64,000 nucleotides of DNA from Rhodospirillales bacterium (GTDB taxonomy: Bacteria; Pseudomonadota; Alphaproteobacteria; Rhodospirillales; Casp-alpha2): NCBI GenBank assembly GCA_017644185.1, contig JAEPMA010000002.1:1-64000 (forward strand), written 5' to 3'. A model generated the notes under the pieces. The model did not search any database and was not told the DNA's origin. It was given only the letters and a program-made list of their open reading frames with translations. Of this stretch, positions 53,154 to 61,834 are shown in pieces. Positions within the stretch are counted from its first letter, which is position 1, and each line of letters opens with the position of its first letter. The translations under genes were made by a program, and so were the position numbers.

Positions 53154-53190
53154 CAAGGCCGCCCCTCGCGGGATGCGGCCTTGATTGTTT
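53154..53190. terminator. Bidirectional terminator
   Basis: The stem CAAGGCCGC (53154-53162) with GCGGCCTTG (53175-53183) is followed by ATTGTTTT on the plus strand and TTGTTTTTTT on the minus strand. It separates the convergent acyl-CoA synthetase and DUF465 genes. Confidence 0.85.
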
Positions 53191-53210
53191 TCAGGTTTTC
53201 ACCAGGGGCC

Positions 53211-53378
53211 TCACGTGGCGCCCATACTCTGTAATTCGTCTTTGATCTTCAGCTTCTGCTTTTTGAGGTCGTGAATGGCAATGTCATCAGGAAGGCTTTT
53301 CTTTTCTTCTGCTTCAATCAGGTCTTCCAGGTTGTGATGCCGCGTCATCAGTGCATCAACCCGCTCCGACTTACCCAT
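53211..53378 (-). CDS. Small DUF465 (YdcH-like) protein, copy 1
   Basis: A 55-residue protein, MGKSERVDALMTRHHNLEDL at the start and a helix rich in Lys/Glu after it (LKKQKLKIKDELQSMG). The pattern matches DUF465: a short helical hairpin with the conserved LKKQKLKIKDEL. The ATG at 53378 has AAGGAGG eight bases upstream. A second DUF465 gene lies on the other side of pfkA at 54673. Function unknown. Confidence 0.85.
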   Translation of the reverse strand: MGKSERVDALMTRHHNLEDLIEAEEKKSLPDDIAIHDLKKQKLKIKDELQSMGAT

Positions 53379-53504
53379 CGTAACGTCCTCCTTTTCTAAT
53401 TTTAAACTACGTTCCCAATTCCAATTTTCTCTCCCAGCAAGATGTAATGTTACCGTAATCCAGTTTCGAATGCCACATGGAACCGGTTCATTATCGGTCC
53501 CTTT

Positions 53505-54587
53505 TCAACCATCGTTACCCATGCAGATATCGAGGCCACGCGCCGTTCTCATACGTGAACCGTTTAGATTCACGGGCTTAGCCTTGCCAACAACTTCATC
53601 CAGCGCGACGTCGCGGATTCCCCCGTCCCAGAATGAAACCATGCGCCCGGACGCCCCCGTCGCCAGCAGGTCGACGGCGTGCACTCCGAATGAGGATGCG
53701 AGCGCCCGATCAAAGCTCGACGGCGTGCCGCCGCGCTGCACGTGACCCAATACCGTAACCCGGGTTTCGGCACCGGTCGCGTCATGCAGTTCCTGCCCCA
53801 ACCGGTGCCCGATCCCCCCGTAAACGACACTCCCCGATTGTTCGACGAAGTGCGAATCCCCGCCCATGGGTCGTGCCGCCTCGGCACAGACGATAAGCGC
53901 GTGATTGCGGCGCTCCTCCAGCAGAATATCGCGGAGCTTGGTCGCAACGGCGCCGATGGAATAGGGAATCTCGGGGATGAGGATGACGTCCGCCCCACCC
54001 GCGATGCCGGCACTAAGCGCGATATGACCGGCCTGACGTCCCATCGTTTCCATGATCATGACCCGATGGTGGCTGGCCGCCGTCGGCTGCAGCCGGTCCA
54101 TGGCTTCGGTGACGACACCGACAGCCGTGTGGAAGCCGATCGCGAACTCGGTCATGGGAACGTCGTTGTCGATGGTTTTCGGAATGCCGATGAAGGGGAC
54201 CTCCGCCATCTCCATCAATCCATGCAGGATCCGCATCGACCCGTCACCGCCGATTCCGATCAGCCCGTCGATCTTAAGATCGTGGATCGCCTTGACCACT
54301 TCGGCCGAACGGTCGCGTGTGCCGCCACCGGGAATGGGGTAATCAAAGGGATTCCCCTTGTTGACGGTGCCGAGCATCGTGCCGCCGCTTCTGAGGACGG
54401 CGCCGGAAAACAGATCGACCCCCAGGTTCATGGTGCGGGGCGGGCTTGCGAGTAGCCCTTCCGTGCTGTCGAGGATGCCGACCACTTCCGTGCCATAGCC
54501 GTGAACGCAGCGTTTGACGACAGCCCGGATCGCGGCGTTAAGGCCGGAACAGTCGCCACCGCTGGTGAGCACGCCGACCCTTTTCAT
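53505..54587 (-). CDS. pfkA: 6-phosphofructokinase with hybrid ATP/PPi signature
   Basis: A 360-residue glycolytic enzyme. It has TSGGDCSGLNA (8-18), GIGGDGS (111-117), PKTIDNDV (136-143) with catalytic Asp140, METMGRQAGHIAL and the VLGHVQRGG substrate motif. Gly116 matches ATP-dependent enzymes (E. coli Gly104), but Lys137 replaces E. coli Gly124, as in PPi-dependent enzymes. This Gly/Lys pair occurs in group III PFKs, some of which are ATP-dependent. The cosubstrate therefore needs a direct test. It is divergent from the second DUF465 gene. Confidence 0.93.
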   Translation of the reverse strand: MKRVGVLTSGGDCSGLNAAIRAVVKRCVHGYGTEVVGILDSTEGLLASPPRTMNLGVDLFSGAVLRSGGTMLGTVNKGNPFDYPIPGGGTRDRSAEVVKAIHDLKIDGLIGIGGDGSMRILHGLMEMAEVPFIGIPKTIDNDVPMTEFAIGFHTAVGVVTEAMDRLQPTAASHHRVMIMETMGRQAGHIALSAGIAGGADVILIPEIPYSIGAVATKLRDILLEERRNHALIVCAEAARPMGGDSHFVEQSGSVVYGGIGHRLGQELHDATGAETRVTVLGHVQRGGTPSSFDRALASSFGVHAVDLLATGASGRMVSFWDGGIRDVALDEVVGKAKPVNLNGSRMRTARGLDICMGNDG

Positions 54588-54672
54588 GCTATATTGCGTC
54601 AGAGCAACCTCCTATTGCAGGCGAGCGGATTATGTTATCCACTGTCCAGATTAACCTAATCCTCTGAGTACC

Positions 54673-54879
54673 ATGAACGACACCGATACAGATGCACTTA
54701 AAAAGCAGTTGGACGATCTTCAACTGGAACACCGGGATTTGGACGACGTCATCGAGCATCTGATCGAAACGCGGCCGTTCGACCAGCTTCAGATTCAGCG
54801 CCTCAAAAAGCGCAAATTGTCGCTGAAAGACCAGATAAGGAAGCTCGAAAGCCAGCTTCTGCCCGACATCATCGCCTGA
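54673..54879 (+). CDS. Small DUF465 (YdcH-like) protein, copy 2
   Basis: A 68-residue, highly charged helical protein: LKKQLDDLQLEHRDLDDVIE followed by LQIQRLKKRKLSLKDQIRKL, the DUF465 pattern. It is a diverged paralog of the 53211-53378 product, with a longer N-terminus. It is divergent from pfkA, and its stop lies two bases from that of the convergent GGDEF-like gene. Confidence 0.85.
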   Translation: MNDTDTDALKKQLDDLQLEHRDLDDVIEHLIETRPFDQLQIQRLKKRKLSLKDQIRKLESQLLPDIIA

Positions 54880-54881
54880 AT

Positions 54882-55601
54882 TCAGCCGTTTCGAAGCAAA
54901 TCCGCGTCCGCGGCGCGAATCGCGGCTTCCGCCGAACTACCGGCGCTGATTTCCGTCGCCCCTGTCATCAAACGGGGTGTCAGCTGCGTGCCCCCCTCGG
55001 AAAGTGGCGATGCTGCCAGTGAGCGGGCCATGCCATCCGCGCGCTCCCGGGCCATGCGGGTATCCGCTCCCAAAAGAATCACGGCGAAATCGCTGCCCCC
55101 CAAACTGCCCAGCACGTCGGTCGGCTGGAGGAGACGTGAGATCCCGTCAGCCACGTGGACAAGAAACTTGTCGAGCACGGCACGTCCATATTCGCGGCGC
55201 ACGTCTTCGGCATTCGCGACATGCAGGATCACAATCGACGGTGCCGCCGCCAGATCATCCAAGTGATTGAGAACATGGTTTAATTCGCGAACGAATTCGC
55301 GCCGCCCCGGCACCGGAAGAAAGGCGTGCCGCGCCAAGTCCTCACGTAAATTCCGCTCACGCTCACGCGCCATCTCGAGCTGACGGCGCAGCGGTTCGAT
55401 TTCAGCCGCGAGCTCGTCTAATACCCGCTGAGCTGCGGGCGTGATCTCGGCCGCCAGGCCTTCGATCTCAAACGCGTCACCCTCGTGCGAACGCTCCTGC
55501 TCAGCGTCGTCACGCTGCTCATCGTCATGATGCTCCCGACCGGCGTTTCCGCCGGATTGATTCTGTACGGGTGCAATTCCCTGGGTCCGGTTAACGTCCA
55601 T
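54882..55601 (-). CDS. Degenerate GGDEF-domain protein
   Basis: A 239-residue cytoplasmic protein. An acidic, His/Asp/Glu-rich disordered N-terminus (about 1-50) and a coiled coil (about 60-100) lead into a GGDEF-like domain (about 105-235). The active-site loop reads GGSDF in place of GG[D/E]EF, so cyclase activity is doubtful and a scaffold or nucleotide-sensing role is more likely. I chose ATG 55601; upstream sequence is open but lacks a ribosome site. It is divergent from purE. Confidence 0.75.
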   Translation of the reverse strand: MDVNRTQGIAPVQNQSGGNAGREHHDDEQRDDAEQERSHEGDAFEIEGLAAEITPAAQRVLDELAAEIEPLRRQLEMARERERNLREDLARHAFLPVPGRREFVRELNHVLNHLDDLAAAPSIVILHVANAEDVRREYGRAVLDKFLVHVADGISRLLQPTDVLGSLGGSDFAVILLGADTRMARERADGMARSLAASPLSEGGTQLTPRLMTGATEISAGSSAEAAIRAADADLLRNG

Positions 55602-55737
55602 TGACTTAACCCCCACTTTTACGTCTGCCAAAGTATACCACATATGGTTAACGGGTTGTTGACGATCCCCTTGCACTGGGCGCGGCCAGACCTATAATGC
55701 CGCGCTTTCCCGCTCCAGCCATGAGGGAGAGCATCAG

Positions 55738-56238
55738 ATGGCGGCGCAACGAGATCCAGACGTCGGTATCATCATGGGTAGCCAGTCCGACTGGGAAACC
55801 ATGAAGAACGCTGCGGACACGCTCGACGCCCTCGGCGTCGTTTTCGAGACACGAATTGTGTCCGCGCACCGCACCCCGAAACGGCTCTATGAGTACGCTG
55901 AAACCGCCAAAGGACGCGGTCTCAAGGTGATCATCGCCGGTGCCGGTGGCGCCGCACACCTGCCGGGTATGGCCGCTGCCATGACCACACTTCCGGTATT
56001 CGGTGTCCCCATAGAGAGCAAATCCCTCAAGGGAATGGACAGTCTTTTGTCGATTGTCCAAATGCCGGGTGGGGTACCCGTCGGCACACTTGCGATCGGC
56101 AAACCCGGGGCGATCAATGCTGCCCTTCTCGCCGCTTCCGTGGTCGCACTTGGCGATGCCGACGTCGATCAGGCACTGCAGCAGTGGCGCCAGGCACAGA
56201 CCGACGCCGTGGCCGAAGAGCCCAAAGACGATGCCTGA
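55738..56238 (+). CDS. purE: N5-carboxyaminoimidazole ribonucleotide mutase PurE
   Basis: A 166-residue class I PurE moving the carboxyl group of N5-CAIR to C4 in purine synthesis. It has [12 protein letters not shown], the active-site SAHRTP with its histidine, and [19 protein letters not shown] lies upstream of the ATG. Its stop overlaps the purK start by eight bases (ATGCCTGA), so translation is coupled. Confidence 0.97.
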   Translation: MAAQRDPDVGIIMGSQSDWETMKNAADTLDALGVVFETRIVSAHRTPKRLYEYAETAKGRGLKVIIAGAGGAAHLPGMAAAMTTLPVFGVPIESKSLKGMDSLLSIVQMPGGVPVGTLAIGKPGAINAALLAASVVALGDADVDQALQQWRQAQTDAVAEEPKDDA

Positions 56239-57334
56239 TAACGACATGAAGAACACCCACCCCCTGGCGCCTGGTAGTACCATCGGGATCATGGGCGGTG
56301 GCCAGTTGGGCCGCATGACCGCGCTCGCTGCGGGTCAGTTGGGTTACAAATGCCACATTTTCTGCCCGGACGAAGACAGTCCGGCATCGCAGGTGTCAGC
56401 GCACACCACCATTGCCGCCTACGATGACATCGACGCGCTGCGAAAGTTCGCCGAGCAGGTCGACGTGGTGACCTTTGAATTCGAGAACGTTCCCCACGAA
56501 AGCGTGCAGTTGCTGGCCGAGCACGCCGTCGTGCGGCCCGGTTGGAAGAGCCTTGCAACCGCCCAAGACCGCCTCGTCGAAAAGGAATTCATCAATAAAA
56601 TCGCGCCGACGACGCCGTTCAGAAAAGTAACCTCGCCCGCTGAGCTTGAGGCCGCCGCGAACGAAATCGGGCGCCCGGCGGTCCTGAAAACTGCGCGCAT
56701 GGGCTATGACGGCAAGGGGCAGGTGCTGATCGCGCCCGACTGCGATTACGACGCCGCCTGGGCGGAAATGGGCGCCGATATCGGTATTCTGGAAGCGTTC
56801 GTCGACCTCGCCCGTGAGATCTCGGTAATCATCGCGCGCTCACCCGGTGGTGGTGTGGCGACCTATCCCCCGGTCGAAAACCGACACGTGAACCACATCC
56901 TCGATACCACCATCGCGCCCGCCGTAATGTCGCCGGAGATGGCGCAGGAAGCCGTTTCAATCGCGCAGGCCATCGCCGACGGGCTCGATCTTGTCGGTCT
57001 ATTGGCGGTCGAAATGTTCGTCACCCGCAAAGGGCAGATTCTCGTCAACGAAATCGCGCCCCGCCCGCACAATTCCGGCCACTGGACCATGGACGCGTGC
57101 CCGACCAGCCAGTTTGAGCAGTTCGTCCGCGCCGTTTGCGGCCTGCCATTAGGTGATGTGACGCCGCACCATGACGCGGAAATGAAGAACCTGATCGGCT
57201 CGGCGGTGCGTGGATGGGCGGATTTGATGTCGGACGCTGGCGCGCGCCTTCACCTTTATGGAAAGAAGGAAATTCGCGAAGGCCGCAAGATGGGCCACGT
57301 CAACCGGATCTATCCGCGCGGACACTGGAAGTAA
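56231..57334 (+). CDS. purK: N5-carboxyaminoimidazole ribonucleotide synthase PurK
   Basis: A 367-residue ATP-grasp enzyme making N5-CAIR from AIR, bicarbonate and ATP. It has [11 protein letters not shown], the [10 protein letters not shown] segment, the ATP-grasp core [27 protein letters not shown], and the metal/ATP site [19 protein letters not shown] 56231, inside the purE stop region, has a better upstream context than the ATG five codons later. Confidence 0.95.
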   Translation: MPDNDMKNTHPLAPGSTIGIMGGGQLGRMTALAAGQLGYKCHIFCPDEDSPASQVSAHTTIAAYDDIDALRKFAEQVDVVTFEFENVPHESVQLLAEHAVVRPGWKSLATAQDRLVEKEFINKIAPTTPFRKVTSPAELEAAANEIGRPAVLKTARMGYDGKGQVLIAPDCDYDAAWAEMGADIGILEAFVDLAREISVIIARSPGGGVATYPPVENRHVNHILDTTIAPAVMSPEMAQEAVSIAQAIADGLDLVGLLAVEMFVTRKGQILVNEIAPRPHNSGHWTMDACPTSQFEQFVRAVCGLPLGDVTPHHDAEMKNLIGSAVRGWADLMSDAGARLHLYGKKEIREGRKMGHVNRIYPRGHWK

Positions 57335-57343
57335 GTCACTTTT

Positions 57344-57417
57344 GTCATCCCCGCGAAAGCGGGGACCCAGTCATGTCCAATCTGCAAATCTGGGTTCCCG
57401 CTTACGCGGGAATGACG
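57344..57417. repeat. Paired palindromic repeat (GTCAT...ATGAC)
   Basis: Two palindromic arms, GTCATCCCCGCGAAAGCGGG and CCCGCTTACGCGGGAATGAC, mirror each other around ACCCAG/CTGGGT pairs. It is the clearest of three full copies in the window and lies nine bases after purK. Confidence 0.85.
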
Positions 57418-57432
57418 AATTTGATATACTGA

Positions 57433-57648
57433 TCTACGACCCACGATTCGAAATCAAATTGGCTTTACGCTGTTTCAGTTGCGATCTCAGTTGGTGCCTT
57501 TGGTGCTCCGGCAGTTGTGACGTTCGATGGACATAGCCCGATCGTCAGTTCTATTGCTGTCGCAGAATTGCGCTCCATCTACCTTGAAGCTGAGAACAAA
57601 TATTCTCGAATTCGTTTTGTCGCCGAATTTACGGTAGCTTCAACTTAG
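57433..57648 (+). pseudogene. Possible remnant of a small secreted-protein gene
   Basis: A 71-codon open frame runs from a TGA at 57430 to TAG 57646-57648 with no ATG, GTG or TTG before its hydrophobic part. The translation has a signal-peptide-like stretch (LYAVSVAISVGAFGAPA) followed by a plausible mature segment (AVAELRSIYLEAENKYSRIR). The DNA is more A/T-rich than its neighbours. It may be the 3' part of a decayed or frame-shifted gene cut off by the adjacent repeat, or chance. Confidence 0.3.
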
Positions 57649-57661
57649 AGCAGTTCACCGC

Positions 57662-58486
57662 CTACATCACGCTCTGACGGATGCCTTCCTCGATATCGCT
57701 CATCGAGAGCCGATTTTGCTTGAAGGTCTCGAGCAGCTCGATCTCTACCACCACGGACGGTTCTAGTTCCGCCATGATCAGGCCGCGGACGAAGCTGATC
57801 AGCTCCGACGACTGACCGGGATAAACGAACAAATTGGTGATCAGTTCGCGCCGGATCAGGGGTGGGAACTTGATGACCTCGACCGCCAACAACTTCTTCA
57901 CCTTCATCGGAATGCGCGGATTACCGAAAATCCGGTCGAGGCAAAAACTATAAATCCCGAAATCAAGCCGCCCCGCGACGGTCTTGGTGAACTCCTGAAA
58001 CTCGTCAAGAAAAGCGGGCGCGGAGATTTTGTTCTCGAGCAGTTGGCGGACAACCCCCAGAAACGCGCGGTAGCGAAGGCGTGCCGGCGAGAGTTTGTCG
58101 CCGAGTTCCGCCTCGATCGCCTTAATCTCGGCCTCGCGGAACGAATTTTCGAGGATGTGTTTCGCGGATTTTGTGACAACCGGATCAAGCGCTTGCGATT
58201 CGATTAGCTGGAACAACCGCTCGTACGAACGCCGTTGCTTGCGGTTGATGCCGCCGGATCGGCCGAGCGGAAGAAGCGCCGCCTGCGCCACGAGTGGATC
58301 ACGGGAGTAAATTGTCGCGATGGCGGCGGCGGCGGCATTACCCATGTCGTTTTCGCGGAAATCATCGGTAATGACGAAGCGGCTACCGTCGTGAACGGTC
58401 AGGTACCGGCCAAGCTTTGAGCAGGCCAGGAAATGATCCGCCAGGTCCGACTTTGCCGACCCGCGTTGAGATTGCTGAAGCGCCAT
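57662..58486 (-). CDS. Protein of unknown function
   Basis: I do not recognise this family. The 274-residue product is soluble and mostly helical, with a HEAT/armadillo-like feel: repeated amphipathic helices (AAAAAIATIYSRDPLVAQAAL, KSAKHILENSFREAEIKAIE, RYRAFLGVVRQLLENK, IPMKVKKLLAVEVI). It begins with a short Gln/Ser-rich segment, has no signal peptide or membrane helix, and ends in QSVM. ATG 58486 has GGAG six bases upstream, better than the ATG two codons earlier. It is probably monocistronic. Confidence 0.65.
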   Translation of the reverse strand: MALQQSQRGSAKSDLADHFLACSKLGRYLTVHDGSRFVITDDFRENDMGNAAAAAIATIYSRDPLVAQAALLPLGRSGGINRKQRRSYERLFQLIESQALDPVVTKSAKHILENSFREAEIKAIEAELGDKLSPARLRYRAFLGVVRQLLENKISAPAFLDEFQEFTKTVAGRLDFGIYSFCLDRIFGNPRIPMKVKKLLAVEVIKFPPLIRRELITNLFVYPGQSSELISFVRGLIMAELEPSVVVEIELLETFKQNRLSMSDIEEGIRQSVM

Positions 58487-58492
58487 GGGCAT

Positions 58493-58826
58493 CTCCGGTT
58501 AACTTGGAAAATCATAGCCGACGGAACTCAACGATGCGAGTCCTGCAACTGAAACGCTTGCCCCGCCTCAAAAAGCGGAAAACCGGGGGTTTCCGGGATC
58601 GACGATTCGATTCGCTGGCGATTCTCGGGCGCGCTCCACGCCTGCTCACAAAACCGTGTTCGCACGTGACTGGCACCCGCAAATTCCATACCCCATATCA
58701 AGTCTAGCGATGGAAAAACCCTCGCAGCCGGAACTCCCCCTTCCGGCGCCGCACTTACGAGTAGTGCGATCTCACCCCTGATTGCGGGGCACGGTTTTCG
58801 GACCGTGCCCCGTTTTGTTTCAAGGG
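58493..58826. other. Intergenic region between the unknown gene and the COQ9 gene
   Basis: These 334 bases contain no credible gene. They include the leader of the leftward unknown gene and, near the right end, a strong hairpin (58785-58812). No tRNA-like fold or repeat of the GTCAT family is seen. Confidence 0.6.
58785..58819 (+). terminator. Terminator-like hairpin after the COQ9 gene
   Basis: A perfect 11-bp stem, CGGGGCACGGT (58785-58795) with ACCGTGCCCCG (58802-58812), is followed on the plus strand by TTTTGTTT. It is oriented to stop rightward transcripts although no rightward gene precedes it; leftward, it lies 14 bases beyond the COQ9 stop but lacks a T-run. Confidence 0.6.
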
Positions 58827-59498
58827 TCAGGCGCTGCGGCGGAATACCCGGAACGGGTTCGGCAGGCGGCTCAGTTTATTCCGGAACCGGGCCTGATAAC
58901 CGGGAATTTTGAGAACGTCGGAAATGCGGCGGTCGAGGTAACCCCACGTATCCATGCTGCCTTCCGAATTGTCGGCATGCCAGTAAAGCACGGTCGTCGT
59001 GTAAACGGGAAACAACAGACCGCGCTTGGTGTAGTAATTGAAATCCGTAGCGTCGTCGCCGGCCCAGTACCAGATCCGGTTGCAGGTTTCCCAAGCCAGC
59101 CGGGCACCCAGCGCCTTATGCGTCGGCAGTGCAAGATACGCCAGCAAACGGCGGTGCGCTTCCTTGTACGGCATACAGGCTTCGATCCGGGCCCGCACAC
59201 CGGCCGTGACGCGTTCACGAACCTTCATCGACGCGCCGTCCATTTGATCGAGCGCCGCCAGCATTTTGCGGTCGAAATAATCGGACGCATGCGCCGCCAT
59301 GTCCGCCAACCCGCCCGGAAAGGCCCGGTAAGCGGCTCCCTCACCCAGTCCAGCATCGGATTCGGCCTGTGCTAGCGCGCGCTCCGTCCAACCATCGAAC
59401 GGGACATGAGGCAATGCGGCTTCAAGCAACCGATCGCGCAACTCAAGGTCCTCGATGCGGGTGCGTTCGTGCAGATCGTTTTCGGCGGTCGCAGGCAT
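58827..59498 (-). CDS. COQ9-family protein
   Basis: A 223-residue protein of the COQ9 family (also described as rpsU-divergently transcribed), with a TetR-like helical fold that binds lipids and helps ubiquinone hydroxylation. Conserved parts are YDHARERLLEAALPHVPFDG-like residues at the start (LRDRLLEAALPHVPFDGWTE), WYWAGDDATDFNYYTKRGLL near residue 145, and DTWGYLDRRI. AAGGAG lies upstream of the ATG. It is followed, reading rightward, by def and then rpsU. Confidence 0.92.
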   Translation of the reverse strand: MPATAENDLHERTRIEDLELRDRLLEAALPHVPFDGWTERALAQAESDAGLGEGAAYRAFPGGLADMAAHASDYFDRKMLAALDQMDGASMKVRERVTAGVRARIEACMPYKEAHRRLLAYLALPTHKALGARLAWETCNRIWYWAGDDATDFNYYTKRGLLFPVYTTTVLYWHADNSEGSMDTWGYLDRRISDVLKIPGYQARFRNKLSRLPNPFRVFRRSA

Positions 59499-59524
59499 GA
59501 TATCTCCTTCCGGCGAATCCTAGC

Positions 59525-60043
59525 CTATTCGGACGGTTTCGTCATTTCCTCGACGTAACCGAAGCTCGCGAGGTCAGTCATGCGCATCGGATAGAGGATG
59601 CCATCCAGATGGTCGCATTCGTGCTGGATCACGCGCGCGTGGAAGCCCTCTGCCTCATAATCCAGCTCTTTTCCATCGAGATTGAGCGCTTTGACGCGAA
59701 TACGGCGCGGCCTGGCCACCCTCCCCGACATCCCGGGGAGCGACAAGCACCCCTCAACACCTTCTTGAAGCGTGTCGTCCAGCACCGTGATCTCCGGGTT
59801 GATCAGGACCGTCAGGGGATGGCCCTCACCGTCTTCGGTCCGGCTTTCCGGGACCATATAGATCACCATCCTGAGCGGGACATGCACTTGCGGGGCGGCA
59901 AGCCCGATGCCCGGAGCATCGCGCATGGTATCCAGCATATCCTGGGCCAGACGCCGGATTCCCGGCTCTGTCGGGTCGGAAACCGGCCGGGCGATGCCCA
60001 TCAAGGCCGGATGTCCCATGCGTGCGATCTTCAAAACCGCCAT
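59525..60043 (-). CDS. def: Peptide deformylase
   Basis: A 172-residue metalloenzyme removing the formyl group from nascent proteins. The three motifs are GIGLAAPQV (45-53), EGCLS (97-101, with ligand Cys99) and QHECDHLDG (140-148, with His141, catalytic Glu142 and His145). It is of the class 1 type but has slightly relaxed spacing. It lies between the COQ9 gene (same strand) and the divergent rpsU. Confidence 0.95.
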   Translation of the reverse strand: MAVLKIARMGHPALMGIARPVSDPTEPGIRRLAQDMLDTMRDAPGIGLAAPQVHVPLRMVIYMVPESRTEDGEGHPLTVLINPEITVLDDTLQEGVEGCLSLPGMSGRVARPRRIRVKALNLDGKELDYEAEGFHARVIQHECDHLDGILYPMRMTDLASFGYVEEMTKPSE

Positions 60044-60106
60044 TTTTCGTTCCTTTTCAAGCGCCTCGCGTTATCCGAATGGTTAAAAAAATAACGCAAT
60101 TCGCCC

Positions 60107-60135
60107 TTCACAGGGCCCGAAAGCTTTGATATAAG
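60107..60135 (+). promoter_or_regulatory. Sigma-70-type promoter of rpsU
   Basis: TTCACA (60107-60112) and TATAAG (60130-60135) have an ideal 17-base spacer. It would give a leader of about 70 bases, which contains a GCAGGGATGGCCCTGC stem-loop. An inverted repeat GCGTTAT/ATAACGC (60068-60096) lies just upstream in the def-rpsU divergent region. Confidence 0.65.
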
Positions 60136-60214
60136 GCCCGTCACTCGCAGGGATGGCCCTGCGGACAAGGCCGTTGTGCCCTATTTGTAGATAGTTGGAA
60201 AGAGACAGACACCC

Positions 60215-60418
60215 GTGCAAGTCACCGTTCGTGATAACAACGTCGATCAGGCTCTCAAGGCGCTCAAAAAGAAAATGCAGCGCGAGGGCATCTTCCGTGA
60301 AATGAAACTGCGCCGTTCGTACGAAAAGCCGTCCGAACGCCGTGCGCGCGAAAAGGCCGAAGCCGTCCGCCGCGCCCGTAAGCTCGAGCGTAAACGCATC
60401 GAGCGCGAGGGTTTCTAA
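60215..60418 (+). CDS. rpsU: 30S ribosomal protein S21
   Basis: A 67-residue basic protein with GTG start: [20 protein letters not shown], then the Arg/Lys-rich body ([20 protein letters not shown]). It sits near the anti-Shine-Dalgarno end of 16S rRNA and helps initiation. It has its own promoter and terminator, so it is a single-gene unit. Confidence 0.97.
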   Translation: MQVTVRDNNVDQALKALKKKMQREGIFREMKLRRSYEKPSERRAREKAEAVRRARKLERKRIEREGF

Positions 60419-60461
60419 GCACGCCCCATCGACCGTCCCTTAGGGGATGCCGAACATGACG

Positions 60462-60492
60462 AACCGCCCGAGATTTCTCCCGGGCGGTTTTT
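60462..60492 (+). terminator. Terminator after rpsU
   Basis: AACCGCCCG (60462-60470) pairs with CGGGCGGTT (60481-60489), with a ten-base loop and then TTTTT. Confidence 0.93.
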
Positions 60493-60574
60493 GTCGTGTT
60501 TGGGGATATGAAATTGGTGTCTCCGCATATCGGCGCGCCATCGACGCCGACGGAAACCGAAGCTAAAAGACACC

Positions 60575-61792
60575 ATGCCACGTGAATTGAAGCCCCTCTC
60601 GTTACCCGAATTCACCACCCTGGTGGCCATGATGATTTCGATCGTCGCGATGGCGACCGATATCATGATGCCGGCCTTGGGCGTGATCGGCCTGGAACTG
60701 GGCGTCGAAGACCCGAACGACGCGCAATTGGTCATCTCGTCCCTGTTCGCAGGCTTCGCCGTTGGACAGCTCATGGCCGGCCCCCTTTCCGACAGCATCG
60801 GGCGCAAGCGGACGATTTACATCGGATACGCCATTTTCATCGTCGGCTGCCTGATATCGCTGGTTGCCACGGATCTATCCACCATGCTCGCCGGACGCGT
60901 CCTGCAGGGGCTGGGCGCTGCCCCGTGCCGCATCATCACCGTCGCCATCGTCCGCGACAGCTATCACGGGCGCCCGATGGCGCGTGTCATGTCCATCGCC
61001 ATGGCGGTGTTCATCCTCGTGCCCGCCATCGCGCCAAGTATCGGTCAGGGTTTGATTCTGGCCGCCGACTGGCAGGCGACGTTCAAATTCCTGATCGGCA
61101 TGGCGATGGTCAGCATCTTGTGGTTCGGCCTTCGTCAGCCGGAAACACTGACACCTGAGAAACACCGTCCGTTTTCAATCAAGGCGATCTATGGCGGGGT
61201 CCGCGACTTCGCGTCCAGACGCATGGCGGTTGGCTACACGGTCAGCGCCGGGATCGTGTTCGGGGCGTTTCTGGGTTACCTCAGCTCGGCGCAACAGATT
61301 TTCCAGACCACGTATCAGTTGGGCGAGCTGTTCCCGATCTATTTTGGAATTGCCGCGCTCGCCATCGGCACGGCGTCGGTCGTCAATTCGAAGCTGGTGA
61401 TGAAACTGGGGATGCGCTACCTCAGCCGCCGCGCCTTGATCGGGATCATTTTCGTGTCGAGCGCGATGCTGATCGCGACGGCGGTACAGTGGCAGGGCGT
61501 ACCGCCCTTGGCGCTGTTCATGGTCTGGCTGATGTGCACGTTCTTCTGCGTCGGCATGCTGTTCGGCAATTTCAACGCTTTAGCGATGGAACCGCTGGGT
61601 CACATGGCGGGGCTGGGGGCAGCCCTGGTCGGTGCGGTGCAGTCGTTTATCTCGCTACCTCTGGGCTGGGCGGTGGGGCATTTCTATGACGGCACCGTGC
61701 TCCCCTTGATCGCCGGCTTCGCCGTACTGGCGACCCTCTCGATCATCATGATGTCGTGGACCGAGCGCGGGCAGATAACGGAAGCCGAGTAG
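60575..61792 (+). CDS. Bcr/CflA-type MFS efflux transporter
   Basis: A 405-residue, 12-helix drug:H+ antiporter-like protein. The start region (DIMMPALGVIGLELG) and the loop GPLSDSIGRKRTIYIG match the Bcr/CflA subgroup, and the GRVLQGLGAAPCRIITVAIVRD motif C variant is present. Substrates in the family include bicyclomycin, chloramphenicol and cysteine; none can be assigned here. It is flanked by the rpsU terminator and a dispersed repeat, so it is transcribed alone. Confidence 0.88.
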   Translation: MPRELKPLSLPEFTTLVAMMISIVAMATDIMMPALGVIGLELGVEDPNDAQLVISSLFAGFAVGQLMAGPLSDSIGRKRTIYIGYAIFIVGCLISLVATDLSTMLAGRVLQGLGAAPCRIITVAIVRDSYHGRPMARVMSIAMAVFILVPAIAPSIGQGLILAADWQATFKFLIGMAMVSILWFGLRQPETLTPEKHRPFSIKAIYGGVRDFASRRMAVGYTVSAGIVFGAFLGYLSSAQQIFQTTYQLGELFPIYFGIAALAIGTASVVNSKLVMKLGMRYLSRRALIGIIFVSSAMLIATAVQWQGVPPLALFMVWLMCTFFCVGMLFGNFNALAMEPLGHMAGLGAALVGAVQSFISLPLGWAVGHFYDGTVLPLIAGFAVLATLSIIMMSWTERGQITEAE

Positions 61793-61834
61793 CACCCGGC
61801 AAATCGTCACTTAGAGAAATATCCATTCAGGGTT

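Noticed and set aside
58493..58826. Possible tRNA or structured RNA in the gap before the COQ9 gene
   Set aside because: No cloverleaf, CCA end or T-loop consensus could be found; only one terminator-like hairpin is supported.
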